DNA of 64,000 bases. It comes from CADCWK01 sp035944555 (GTDB lineage: Bacteria > Chloroflexota > Chloroflexia > Thermomicrobiales > UBA6265). The stretch is taken from contig DASZAY010000022.1 of assembly GCA_035944555.1 (NCBI GenBank), positions 1 to 64,000 of the forward strand, given 5' to 3'. The notes under the pieces were generated by a model. It saw nothing but the letters and a program-made list of their open reading frames with translations. It was not told the DNA's origin and ran no database searches. Below, piece by piece: positions 17,003 to 26,096 of the stretch; position 1 is the first letter of the stretch, and each line of letters starts with the position of its first letter. The translations under genes and the position numbers were made by a program.

Positions 17003-18249
17003 GGGCGCGCAACCCCCGCCTGGCGCTGGCGACGGTCATCGGCGAGGGGTTCCTTGGTCGCCTCGCGTTCGGCATGGTCAGCTTCGCGCTGCCCCTGTTC
17101 GCTTATCAGGTCGGCGCCTCGTTCACCCAGATCGGCCTGCTGGTCAGCCTCCGCACCGTCGTGGCCCTGCTGCTCAAGCCGGCCGCGGGTGCGCTGGCCG
17201 ACCGCTTCGGCGTCCGGAGCGTCTACCTCGGGGGATCGGCGGGCCGGGTGCTCGCCGTGGCCGGGCTGCTGGTGGTGGACACGTTCGCCGGCCTGCTCGC
17301 GGTCCGGGCGCTCCAGGGCGTGAGCGCGGCGGGCCGCGACGTCGGCTCGCTGAGTGTGATCGTCCGGGACGCCCAGTCCCGCGTGGGCAGCGCCTACAGC
17401 TGGTATTCCACCGCCAAGCACGTCGGCGGGGTCGGGGGCGCCGCCGTGGCCGGCGTGATCCTTACAGCCGCCTCCGGCTCGTACGACACGCTGTTCCTGG
17501 TCGTCCTCGGCCTGGCGCTGCTCCCAATGATGATCGCGTGGGTCGGCCTGAAGGAAGTGCCGGATGAGGCGCCCGGCACCGTCCCGCCCGTGGCAGCGTC
17601 GCCCACGATCCGGCCGACGAGGCGAGAGCGGCTGGCCGGCGGGTGGGCGCTGGCGCGCGAATTGTCCGGACCCGGCTCGGTGGCGATGCTCGTCACGACC
17701 AGCGCCTACATGGTCCACGGCATCTTCCCGCTGATCGCCACCGAGTACGGCGGGCTGACCGAGGCGCAGACAGGACTGATCTACACCCTGTCGGCGGCAA
17801 GCTTCCTGTTCTCTGGGCCGCTGTTCGGATGGCTGGTGGACCGGAGGGGCAGTTCACTGGGCGTGGCCTGGCGGGCGCTGGCCAACGTCGGGTCGTCAGT
17901 GCTCTACCTGGTCTGGCCCGGGTTTGCCGGGATCGCCGTGGCTCGGGTCGTCGACGACTCGGGCAAGGCAGCCTTCCGGCCGGCCTGGGCGGTGACCGTC
18001 AGCCGGATTGCCGCCGTCGATCCGGCGCGCCGTGGCAGCCGGCTTGGCGCGCTGGACTCGGCCCAGGGCGTTGGCGAGGTCGTCGGTCCGCTGCTGGCCG
18101 GCCTGCTCTGGCAGACCGGCGGGGTTGCCCTGCTGTTCGGCGTCCGCATCGCCATCGCGGCCGTGGCCGAGTTGGCCGCACTACGGGTGTTTCGCCCTAC
18201 ACGCCCGGCGCCCGTACCAGTTCGTGAGCCGGCCGACGCCTTGCGCTGA
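16999..18249 (+). CDS. Major facilitator superfamily transporter, probable exporter
   Basis: 416 residues, about 12 membrane segments. MFS marks are LLLKPAAGALADRFGVRSVY (the loop 2-3 motif, with GALADRFG) and, in the second half, SGPLFGWLVDRRGSS. The start is GTG 16999, overlapping the enzyme C stop by four bases. As the last gene of a biosynthetic-looking operon it most likely exports the product, though import cannot be excluded. The C-terminal tail is short and basic/proline-rich. Confidence 0.85.
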   Translation: MRARNPRLALATVIGEGFLGRLAFGMVSFALPLFAYQVGASFTQIGLLVSLRTVVALLLKPAAGALADRFGVRSVYLGGSAGRVLAVAGLLVVDTFAGLLAVRALQGVSAAGRDVGSLSVIVRDAQSRVGSAYSWYSTAKHVGGVGGAAVAGVILTAASGSYDTLFLVVLGLALLPMMIAWVGLKEVPDEAPGTVPPVAASPTIRPTRRERLAGGWALARELSGPGSVAMLVTTSAYMVHGIFPLIATEYGGLTEAQTGLIYTLSAASFLFSGPLFGWLVDRRGSSLGVAWRALANVGSSVLYLVWPGFAGIAVARVVDDSGKAAFRPAWAVTVSRIAAVDPARRGSRLGALDSAQGVGEVVGPLLAGLLWQTGGVALLFGVRIAIAAVAELAALRVFRPTRPAPVPVREPADALR

Positions 18250-18500
18250 CCTCGCGATGCTGCTCCCGTTCAGCACTGTCCTTCTGCTTGCCTGCCGGAA
18301 GCACCGCATTCCTGAAATGACGTCATCGGTCATGGTGGCGCAGTGTGGCTCGCCGGGTCCATTCCGGCCCCCCGCAGACCGAAGGTGGAGGCGAGTCTCG
18401 CACCGTATCGATCCCTCTTCACTTGAGCCCGATCGCCCGACCGTCAAAATCGTCGACGGTGCCTCTCAGCCAGCCCACCGTCGAGGCTGCCTGCTCATCC

Positions 18501-18734
18501 CTACGCGGCTGACGCGTCGAAGAGCAGCCAGATGGAATTAACGTCGAGCGCCTCGACCAGTACCCGGATCGTGGACAGGCACGAGTTGCTGCTCGGGTCA
18601 TTCTCCAGGCACCCGATCGTCGGCGCCGACATGAGCGCCCGCCTGGCTAGGTCCGCCCGTCACAGGACTCGCCAGAGGCGAGCCGCCTCGAGTCGCGTCC
18701 CGAAGGCCTCCTGCTGTCCACGTACCCTCCTCAC
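18501..18734 (-). pseudogene. XRE-family helix-turn-helix regulator with an in-frame TGA
   Basis: From GTG 18734 the frame reads QQEAFGTRLEAARLWRVL, then TGA at 18660-18662, then RADLARRALMSAPTIGCLEN and STIRVLVEALDVNSIWLLFD to TAG 18501. Apart from the one stop it matches an XRE/Cro HTH protein well (LxxAR...ADLARRA...TIGCLE...LVEALDV). A related but more decayed copy lies near 23.5-23.7 kb, with a TGA at the equivalent place. I call it a pseudogene; a start inside (ATG after the stop) would remove the first helix. Confidence 0.65.
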
Positions 18735-18848
18735 CCGTATGCCATCGCTGGTGTCGCGGATGGCTCCTGGTCAGGACTGCGCTGCGTGTGCGATGAGAAC
18801 GCTCGCGGCATCCCGTCGGAAGCGTCACGGCCAAGGGGCTGCCATCGG

Positions 18849-19151
18849 TCACTCGACATCTTCATAGCCAGTGCCATAGGGCTGCTCGATGGACACGCGT
18901 CCCGTGTCCGGGTGCCACCGGACGCGGAGTAACCGGTGCGGGAGTGACGCATCGGTGACCAGCCCGACTTCGTGCCATCCACTACCGGTATTGATCGGCA
19001 TCGCGAACGTCTGAGCGGTGATCACCGGTTCCCGGTCTGGCTCAGGCTGAGCCTGGGGAGCGGTCGCTCGCGTCCTGGCCCGGTGGTGGGCCACGGCGCG
19101 GTGCAGGATATCGGCGTAGGGATCAGGCACGGGGGCGATGACCTCTGTCAA
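18849..19151 (-). CDS. Hypothetical small protein
   Basis: 100 residues, soluble, no membrane segment. Composition is coherent: PDPYADILHRAVAHHRARTR at the start, and SGWHEVGLVTDASLPHRLLR with RWHPDTGRVSIEQPYGTG at the end, which looks like a small beta-rich domain. The only start is a TTG at 19151 without a strong ribosome site, so it may be the remains of a longer gene. Family not recognised. It stands alone in a gene-poor stretch. Confidence 0.45.
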   Translation of the reverse strand: MTEVIAPVPDPYADILHRAVAHHRARTRATAPQAQPEPDREPVITAQTFAMPINTGSGWHEVGLVTDASLPHRLLRVRWHPDTGRVSIEQPYGTGYEDVE

Positions 19152-19394
19152 TACGGACCCGGACGATCAGGTATCTGAACGTTAGCCCCAGTAATACGAA
19201 TGCCCTCCTACGGTGGATCACTCCTGCCGCCTGCGCGCTGATGAGAGACCACCGAAACGACCGCATGCGAGGACGGCCATGGCGCAGCGACGGGGCTGCT
19301 CTCTCCCCACCTCCAGCCGGCGCGCGAACAGTCACGCGATGCCCCGGACCTGGTCTAGTGATGAGATACGGGCCGCGACACCAGAGTTGCGGTC

Positions 19395-19814
19395 TTACCT
19401 GTAGGCTTGCCCCACCAGTTCGGCGATCACCTTCTCATCAGCCGTCGCTTGACCATCCAACCACTTGGCGCGTCCCCGATCTGTCGCCGGATAGTCCGCA
19501 ATGGTGAAGCATAGGAGTGGTTCCACGGCGCAGAAGCCGGGCTTGGCCGGAAACCGGCAGATCGGGACGCAAGTGCCCCACCGGTTGGGCGTCGGGCCTA
19601 CGGCGGCCCACAAACCGTCCGGCCCCTGTGCCTCATTGAAGGCGACGGCAGCCCTGCGGAGCGCGTCTCGCCTGAGCGGACAAGCGAGTCCGGAGAAGCA
19701 CTTCCTGCGCTTGACTGGCTTCGAGGTAGTGGGTCGCCTGACCCGGCGATTGCCATGGGGGCCGGATGCGATGACGTCAGTGTCATCCCAACCTTCCCGC
19801 GTTGTGGCCAGCAC
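19395..19814 (-). CDS. Hypothetical protein, possibly degraded
   Basis: 139 residues starting at a GTG. It has six cysteines, in KCFSGLACP, GTCVPICRF and FCAVEPLLCF, and a helix-like end ATADEKVIAELVGQAYR. Codon third positions are less GC-biased than in the neighbouring genes. I recognise no family and see no good ribosome-binding site. It could be an acquired small gene or a remnant; neighbours give no functional hint. Confidence 0.4.
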   Translation of the reverse strand: MLATTREGWDDTDVIASGPHGNRRVRRPTTSKPVKRRKCFSGLACPLRRDALRRAAVAFNEAQGPDGLWAAVGPTPNRWGTCVPICRFPAKPGFCAVEPLLCFTIADYPATDRGRAKWLDGQATADEKVIAELVGQAYR

Positions 19815-20248
19815 GAATCAGCGAGCACTTGGGGCGCGATGGTTTCGCTGACCTGGTAGGGATTCGACGTCGTCGTCCCGGACGTCAGCTATGCCACGAT
19901 GTCGATCACGACTCCCCGACGCGCATCGGGTAGTCAGGGTATCGACCAGGCGTCGATGGCTCCGGTAGTCGGCGGAACGCATAGTGCCCACGATACGGAT
20001 CACTAGCACCTCGCTGACACTCACACTGAATGCCTCGGTCGTTAACGCCACGCCGCTGGATCCTGAATGACGTCGTCCCGGACCGACAGTGTCTGAATTG
20101 AGTACAGGGTCACCGGTGCGGCGATCGTGAACCCGCCGCCGAGACCACATGGCAGCCATACTGAGCCCGCGCCGTCATGGGATCGGACTCGCACAGCATC
20201 CCCGCTGGGGCCTCTGTGAATCCCATCAGAAGCGAAAAACGAGCCTCT
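19815..20248. other. Gap with no supported gene
   Basis: Sequence between a hypothetical ORF and the end of the LOV/GGDEF/EAL gene. Short open frames on both strands show no family signatures or ribosome sites. Confidence 0.4.
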
Positions 20249-23131
20249 TCATCGCCGCCGCCGCCGCGGGGCGAGCCAATGGGTATTCCACGGGGCGGTG
20301 GCAAGGACGCCAGTCATCTCCCCCGCTGGCATGGGGCGAGCCAGAAGATACCCCTGTCCCCAGTCGCACCCTGCCGCCCGAGCCACTCGAAGATGCTCCG
20401 GTCGTTCGATGCCCTCCGCGGTCACCTCAAGACCCAGCGCATGGGCCATGGTGGTGACGGCTCCGATGACGACCTGGTTGTCCTCCTGGGAGAGGAAGGC
20501 GGCGAATGACCGGTCAAGTTTCAGCACTTCGACATCGACCGTCCACAGGGACGCCAGCGAACTCGCACCGGCCCCGAAGTCATCCACCGCTAGGCGAATA
20601 CCCTCGTCGCGGAGTCGACGCAGCGTGGGAGCAGCTGCCCGGAGTTCTTCCAGCAGGACCTGCTCGGTGATCTCAAGGCGTAGGCATTCAGGCGGAAGAT
20701 CCGCCACATCCAGCGAGGCCATGATTCGATCGACCAACGCCGGATCCCGGAGGGCTCGAGTAGACAGGTTGACGTTGACGCTGGACGGTGCCATCTCGCC
20801 TAGGTCCCTGCGCCAGGTTGCCAGCTGAAGGCACGCCTCCTTTAGAGCCCATTCGGTGATGACGGTGATCAGGCCAGTCTCTTCGGCCACGGGCACGAAT
20901 TCTGTCGTCGGCACCGGCCCGCGTTCCGGGTGCTGCCAACGGAGTAGTGCCTCGACCGCACCCACCCGTCCGTCCGTCAGGGAGATGATCGGCTGATAGG
21001 CGAGACTCAGTTCCTGCCGCTCGATCCCTCCCCGGAGATCTGCCTCGAGACTCAACCAGCCCGACGTGAGATCGGATGCGACCGGGTCGAAGAGCACGTA
21101 AGTCCCCCGACCGGCCCGCTTCGCCTGATAGAGGGCTACGTCACCTGCCCGGAGTACTTCGTGTGGACGAGCATGGTCGGGCGAACTCAGGACCAGCCCG
21201 ATGCTGACGCTCGGGTAGAGTTCGCGGCCCTCCAGGACAAGACGTCCCGAGATGGCAGCAAGGACGCGGTCAGCGACCGCCCGGGCGGTATCAGCGGATG
21301 CAGTGTCCAGGAGAACGGCGAACTCGTCGCCCCCGAGGCGCGCGACCAGGCCAAGCTCTCGGGCCACGCTGATGAGCCGACGACTCATCTCGACGAGAAA
21401 CGCGTCCCCCGCAGCGTGACCGAGCCCGTCATTGATCAGTTTGAAGCGGTCGAGGTCAAGGTAAAGTAGGCCGATCGACTGACGATTCCGCACCGCCTGG
21501 TGCAACGCTCGCTCCAGGTGCTGGCTAAAGTGGAGGTGGTTGGGCAGTCCGGTTAGCTGGTCATGGGTAGCCTGGTAGTGCAGCCCGGCTTCGAAGGACT
21601 TGCGGACTGTGATGTCGTGGGAGACGCTCACGATCCGGTCGATGCGTCCCTCCGCACCCAGGACGGGCGAGATCGCCACATGGACGTCGAGAGACGTCCC
21701 GTCCTTGCGCCTGCACGTGTACTCACCCTCCCACGCCTGGCCGGCGCGCAGTCGCCGGAGAATTGCTCGGTCCTGCCGGAGATTCATAGGCCCGGCAATG
21801 AGACCGTAGATTGACTGCCCAACCGCCTCGCTCTCGTGCCAGCCGTAGATCCGCTCTGCGTGCCGGTTCCAGTGTGTGATGCGGCCCCTCGTGTCCGTTG
21901 CGATCACGGCGACGGTCGCCTGTTCGAGCAGTTCACCATGGACGCGGAGCTCCTCCTCGGCCAGGCGCTGATCTGTGATGTCATTGAGGATGCCCACGTA
22001 GTGGGTCAATCCACCCTGTGGGTCCAGCACGGGGGCCAGACGCAACTCGTTCCAGAATGGCGTCCCGTCCTTGCGGTAGTTCAGGAGCGACGTATGGACC
22101 TCGCGACCCGCAGCAATGGCAGCCCTGATGGCACTGACAGATTCGGGATTGGTCTCCGGTCCCTGTAGGAAGCGGCAGTTTCGGCCAAGCACCTCCGCCC
22201 GGACGTAGCCGGTCATGCGCTCGAACGCCGGATTGACTTCGATGAGGGACTGGACCGGATCATTCATGTCGACGATCGCGATCCCGTTGCTCGTCACGGC
22301 GACCGCTCTGTTCAACAAGTCGAGGGCGGCCGCATTGGCCCGACGTTCGCTGATGTCACGCCAGATGACGACCAGCCCGTCGATATCCGGGTCATGGAGT
22401 CGGTTGGTCCCCGTAGCCTCCATCCATCGCCATCCCCCGTCGCCATCAGAGATCCGGAGCTCCAGGGTGACGACTGACTCGGGGTCCAACTCAAGCGCAT
22501 GCAGGAGCGCCCTGAGGTGCGTTCGATCAGCCGGATGGACGAAAGCCAGCCCATCGTCCTGACCGTGTTCCGCTCGGTCGGATCCTGCCAGGTGCTCGAG
22601 GTCCGGGCACAGGTAGGTGGGCAGCCCGGTGGTGGACATCACGCTCACCAGGTCACCAGAATCACTCGCGAGCCGCTGGAACCGGGTGTCGGCCGAGACC
22701 GTGACGACGCCCTGCCAGCAGAGCGGGTGCCCATGGAGGTCGCGCACGAGCACGGCCGTGTCGTAGACATCGACCACGTCACCGCCTCGCGCCAGCAGGC
22801 GGTAAGCAGACGCGTAGCGGTCGACACCGGGCGCCGTCCGGTTCATCTCGGCTCGCACCCGGTCTCGGTCATCCGGATGGATATGGCGACCCCAGAGACC
22901 CCGCTCGGCCATGAAGGCCTCCGGCGGATGCCCCAGGAGTTCCTCCACGGTGGGGCTGATATAGACGAGCGCTTCGCTCTGGTCCACCAGGATCGAGTAG
23001 AGGATTACGGACCGGGCAGTGGCGGGTATGGCATCGACGACTGGACGTGGTGCCAGCCGGACAGCCTGGTCGGCGCTCCTGCCGTTCTCCGTAGCGTCGG
23101 CTGCGTCTTTTGGGCCGTTTGGCTCACCCAT
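20249..23131 (-). CDS. PAS-LOV-PAS-GGDEF-EAL protein (c-di-GMP turnover, candidate blue-light receptor)
   Basis: 960 residues, no membrane segment. Two PAS-like domains occupy about 40-265. A LOV-type domain follows at about 275-395, with the photoactive cysteine motif LGRNCRFLQGPETN (Cys319) and flavin contacts NYRKDGTPFWNEL (Asn351, Asn361). Another PAS is at 400-515. GGDEF is at 520-680, with an intact RLGGDEF (600-604). EAL is at 690-940, with EALLRW (727-729), NVNLS, EITEQ, DDFGAGASSL, KLDRSF and TAEGIE all present, so both synthase and phosphodiesterase sites look competent. In most LOV domains the last strand has a glutamine that senses flavin adduct formation; here the strand is YVGILND, with Leu382 at that place. 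ATG 23131; monocistronic. Confidence 0.92.
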   Translation of the reverse strand: MGEPNGPKDAADATENGRSADQAVRLAPRPVVDAIPATARSVILYSILVDQSEALVYISPTVEELLGHPPEAFMAERGLWGRHIHPDDRDRVRAEMNRTAPGVDRYASAYRLLARGGDVVDVYDTAVLVRDLHGHPLCWQGVVTVSADTRFQRLASDSGDLVSVMSTTGLPTYLCPDLEHLAGSDRAEHGQDDGLAFVHPADRTHLRALLHALELDPESVVTLELRISDGDGGWRWMEATGTNRLHDPDIDGLVVIWRDISERRANAAALDLLNRAVAVTSNGIAIVDMNDPVQSLIEVNPAFERMTGYVRAEVLGRNCRFLQGPETNPESVSAIRAAIAAGREVHTSLLNYRKDGTPFWNELRLAPVLDPQGGLTHYVGILNDITDQRLAEEELRVHGELLEQATVAVIATDTRGRITHWNRHAERIYGWHESEAVGQSIYGLIAGPMNLRQDRAILRRLRAGQAWEGEYTCRRKDGTSLDVHVAISPVLGAEGRIDRIVSVSHDITVRKSFEAGLHYQATHDQLTGLPNHLHFSQHLERALHQAVRNRQSIGLLYLDLDRFKLINDGLGHAAGDAFLVEMSRRLISVARELGLVARLGGDEFAVLLDTASADTARAVADRVLAAISGRLVLEGRELYPSVSIGLVLSSPDHARPHEVLRAGDVALYQAKRAGRGTYVLFDPVASDLTSGWLSLEADLRGGIERQELSLAYQPIISLTDGRVGAVEALLRWQHPERGPVPTTEFVPVAEETGLITVITEWALKEACLQLATWRRDLGEMAPSSVNVNLSTRALRDPALVDRIMASLDVADLPPECLRLEITEQVLLEELRAAAPTLRRLRDEGIRLAVDDFGAGASSLASLWTVDVEVLKLDRSFAAFLSQEDNQVVIGAVTTMAHALGLEVTAEGIERPEHLRVARAAGCDWGQGYLLARPMPAGEMTGVLATAPWNTHWLAPRRRRR

Positions 23132-23486
23132 GACAACGCGAGGTCCGGCACCCTGGGGAAACGAGATGTGCCAGCAGGCCTATGCCGCTCCTGGGCACAA
23201 TCACGAGCCTCATATGACGCCTCCTCCCGGCCATGGCCACAGTGATTCGGGACCGTCTCCAGTCGCGTGCGATCCGAATCCTGTTGTCGATGGCATGTCG
23301 AGTCCCTTGTCCACTCGGCAGCCTTGCCTGGACAAGCAACGAGCGACAAGTCAGCTCGGGCAGCGAGTACGTGATGTCCGGCACGTTCCCGGAAGCACCT
23401 GTCCAGGCATAACGGATAAAACATCCGCTTGGATCATTGGACTCATTGAATTAGTGTGGGGTCACCGCCGTCAGGGAGATGACAGA
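23132..23486. other. Upstream region of the LOV protein gene, no gene seen
   Basis: Likely carries the promoter of the minus-strand LOV gene. Near 23449 a short string (CTCATTGAATT, then GGGGTCA) faintly resembles the dispersed repeat but is too diverged to count as a copy. Confidence 0.4.
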
Positions 23487-23720
23487 CCCGTCAGCGAGAG
23501 GTGTGCAGCCTGGCTCAGACGTACCCTGTCAGAGGGGGAGAGGCGGGCGTTGCTGCTCGGGTCGCTCTCCAGGCACCCGATCGTCAGCACCGACATGCCC
23601 TCTCACAGCCAGTTCCGCTTGTCACACGAACCGGCGGAGCCGCGCCGGCTCGGACCGCTCCCAGAAGGCGTCCGCGCGGTCCACGCACCCTCGGTCACCA
23701 TGCGCTGATCGTTGGCCGCA
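23487..23720 (-). pseudogene. Second, more decayed XRE-type regulator remnant
   Basis: The minus strand reads MSVLTIGCLESDPSSNARLS (start at 23596), closely matching MSAPTIGCLENDPSSNSCLS of the 18501-18734 copy. DNA identity is strongest across 23546-23600 versus 18590-18645. Upstream, a one-base offset frame gives QAELAVRG preceded by TGA, the same relative stop as in the first copy. The downstream part no longer follows the XRE pattern. Together they indicate an old duplication or two relatives of one element. Confidence 0.55.
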
Positions 23721-23859
23721 CCTCGCCGCTCGTTGATAGCGCCCCGAGCCATCACACGCTCGATCTCCAGGAACCGCGATACTCGCGAACCCTTGTTTCC
23801 GACGTCCGCTCTGGTCCCATAGCTAGTGACCGTCGCCATGCTGATCACTCCCCTGCCTC

Positions 23860-24180
23860 CACAGTCGCCGCTCGCCCGACGCCCGGCATCTCCATGCCGT
23901 ATTCGCGCAGATCGACGCCCCCGGGCTGCTAGATGACCGGATGATCAGGCTCGTCCACCAGGTCGGTGGCGAATTCTTGGAACTCGTCATCGAGCTCGAC
24001 GACTGGGCTGGCACCTTCGCGGCCGCCCGGCAACACGAGATCTTCATATAACGTCTCGACCGGGCGGCCGCGCTACTACCGCACGCGCACGGGCTGGCGA
24101 CCGTGGCAGAACATCCCAGCACGGGGCCGCGACGGGTCCAACCCCGGGGTGACCGCCTGCGTCACCGTCCAGCCGTTCGG
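23860..24180 (+). pseudogene. Degenerate coding stretch, family unknown
   Basis: One plus-strand frame reads coherently as HAVFAQIDAPGLLDDRMIRL, VGGEFLELVIELDDWAGTFA and ARQHEIFI, then TAA at 24049-24051. It carries on in the same frame as RLDRAAALLPHAHGLATVAE. No start codon or ribosome site is visible upstream. It looks like the inside of a small helical protein with a nonsense mutation. Function not recognised. Confidence 0.35.
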
Positions 24181-24208
24181 AACATTCCGTCTCCTCAATC
24201 CCGGTGAG

Positions 24209-25140
24209 TTACTCAGTGACGGTGATCAGCCCCTGCATCAGCGAGGCGTGGAGCGTGCAGAAATAGGGGGGATGTCCCCGGCTCAGTCATGGTCACGGAC
24301 ACGCTCTCGCCGTTGGTGACGTACTCGGTCACGAACGTGCCGTCGTCGGCCGCCGCGTTGTGCGGGTGGGCGCCCTGGTTGATCCAGGTCACCGTCGTGC
24401 CGACCGCGACCGTCAGCTCGGACGGCTCGGGGGTACTGGCCGCGCCCGAGACGATGAATGGGCCAGCGATCTCGGGGACCTCGTCCGGCGTCAGCGGCGC
24501 GCCGACCGCGTTCGGGAACGGCTGGTTCTCCTCGTCGTTGATCAGCGCCGCGACGAAGGAGGCGTGCCGGGCCTCGACCGAGTGGATGCCGAGGGCTGTC
24601 GGGACCAGGCCCGGGGCCAGCACGGCCACCGACGGCGCCGCGCCGGCATACGCCGCGACCCCAATGTTCTCGACGGCCGCCGCCGTCGCCAGGAAACTCG
24701 CCACGTCGGTGTACCCGAAGTCGTAGGTAGCCTCCTCGACCGGCGCGCCACCGAGCTCGGAGATCGTCCCGGTCAGCGCTTCGGCGTGCGCCGCCTCGTG
24801 CTGACCGATCACCGTCAGCAGGTCGTCGACGTCCTGCCCACCCATCTTGTCGAGCGTGAAGGCGGCGAGTCCCTCGCGGTAGAAGATTGCCTCCAGGTGC
24901 TCGAACGTCAGGGCGTAGTTCAGCACGTTGATGCCGTCGTCCTCGAAGTACGGGTCCGCCTCAAAGACGCCGGTCTCGGGGGTGCTGTCTCGGGGCGGAC
25001 GCTCGGAACCGGGGACGGCCGTCAGGGCGAGAGCCGGCGCCGGCCATGGCCGACGTAGCGACCAGCGTCCGGCGAGAGACGATGCGCTCGCGCTCCGTGG
25101 CGATCGCGCCGAGGAAGCGGTTGGTGAGTTCCTGGGTCAT
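24209..25140 (-). pseudogene. Tat-exported ferritin-like domain protein with C-terminal cupredoxin, two frameshifts
   Basis: From ATG 25140: MTQELTNRFLGAIATERERI then a twin-arginine signal SRRTLVATSAMAGAG. A one-base shift near 25040 is needed to continue ALALTAVPGSERPPRD. A ferritin-like four-helix domain follows (VLNYALTFEHLEAIFYREGL, GQHEAAHAEAL, SVEARHASFVAALIN). A plastocyanin-like domain follows (TVAVGTTVTWINQGAHPHNA). A second shift near 24270, at a run of six G on the plus strand, is needed to read PPYFCTLHASLMQG, which restores the type-1 copper ligands Cys, His and Met besides the earlier His. It ends at TAA 24209. Without repair the open part is only 24213-24926. The role in metal or redox handling outside the membrane is inferred from the domains. 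Confidence 0.7.
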
Positions 25141-25457
25141 GGGACCGAGGCCCTTTCTGGGTAGGGGCAGTGGGCCGGGAAGGCCACGGACATCGTGACC
25201 AGCGCTTATCGGCGCCGCCTTCCGGCCACACCAGGAACACCACAGGGGTCCGGGCGCGGTCAGCCCGGTTGGGAACGATGACAGTTAAACGTCCTGCGTT
25301 CGAGTCAGGATCACGGTCACGGCGTAGCATGGTCACTGGAGACTCCTTCGGGAGCGCCAAGGGTCCAGCACCCCAGGCTCCGGCCATGCTTCCCCGCGAC
25401 CGTTGCCTGCTTTGGCATTCCCCGTCCGCGACCCACCACACCGGAAGGAACCAGCTC
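25141..25457. other. Divergent promoter gap
   Basis: About 320 bp between the ferritin-like gene (minus) and a secreted-protein gene (plus). No coding evidence; presumably contains both promoters, none clearly readable. Confidence 0.4.
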
Positions 25458-25973
25458 ATGTCACATGGTCACCGCCGACCACTACTCGTCCTCATCGCCA
25501 TGCTGGTCTTGCTGGCCGGTAGCTACGGCCTGCTGCAGGCGACGGCCCACGAGGACCGCGAGATCGCCGGACGGTACGACTTCGTCGTTGGCTTCCTCGT
25601 CGAGCCCGCCTTCGCCGGCGAGCGGAACGGCATGAGCCTGGATATCTCGACCATAGAACCGGCCGAGGGCAGCGACTCCCCGTTCTTCTTCGAGGGGGCG
25701 GAACAGACGCTGTCCGTCACTGTTGGCTACGGCGACCAGACCATGCCACTCGCGCTCGAGCCCGTCTCTGGCGAGCCCGGCTTGTACCGCGCCGTCTTCT
25801 TCCCGACTCTGCCCGGCGACTATTCGTTCCGCCTCACCGGCACACTGGGCGACACCACCATCGACGAGACCTTCACCTCCGCCGACGGCGACTTCGACGC
25901 GGTCCGGGACCCTGCCCCACTGCGCTTCCCCCGCACTGCCGGCACACCCGCACCTTCCACGCCGGTCCCGTAA
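25458..25973 (+). CDS. Secreted protein with YtkA/CopC-like beta fold, function unknown
   Basis: 171 residues. Signal peptide or N-terminal anchor at residues 8-28 (LLVLIAMLVLLAGSYGLLQA). The mature part starts near AHEDREIAGRYDFVVGFLVE, with PAFAGERNGMSLDI, an all-beta pattern typical of small exported domains beginning with a His-Glu pair. It ends in a Thr/Pro/Ala-rich tail. GGAAGGAA seven bases before ATG 25458 fixes the start; the same frame is open further upstream. It shares a bidirectional terminator with the next, convergent gene. No enzymatic residues are recognised; copper or redox-related roles are known for look-alikes but are only a guess here. Confidence 0.7.
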   Translation: MSHGHRRPLLVLIAMLVLLAGSYGLLQATAHEDREIAGRYDFVVGFLVEPAFAGERNGMSLDISTIEPAEGSDSPFFFEGAEQTLSVTVGYGDQTMPLALEPVSGEPGLYRAVFFPTLPGDYSFRLTGTLGDTTIDETFTSADGDFDAVRDPAPLRFPRTAGTPAPSTPVP

Positions 25974-26006
25974 TCCACTCCGCTGGTCGTCCGTCAGATG
26001 AGAGAC

Positions 26007-26044
26007 AGGAGAACGGCAGGGAAGCAACTCCCTGCCGTTCTCCT
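26007..26044. terminator. Bidirectional hairpin terminator
   Basis: Perfect 16-bp inverted repeat: AGGAGAACGGCAGGGA at 26007-26022 and its complement at 26029-26044, with a six-base loop AGCAAC. It sits between two convergent genes ending at 25973 and 26097. There is no T run, so termination strength is inferred from stem length and position. Confidence 0.8.
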
Positions 26045-26096
26045 GATGCGTCGGCCCAGCGGAGCGCCTTACCAGCGCTCCACCATGACCTTGGTG

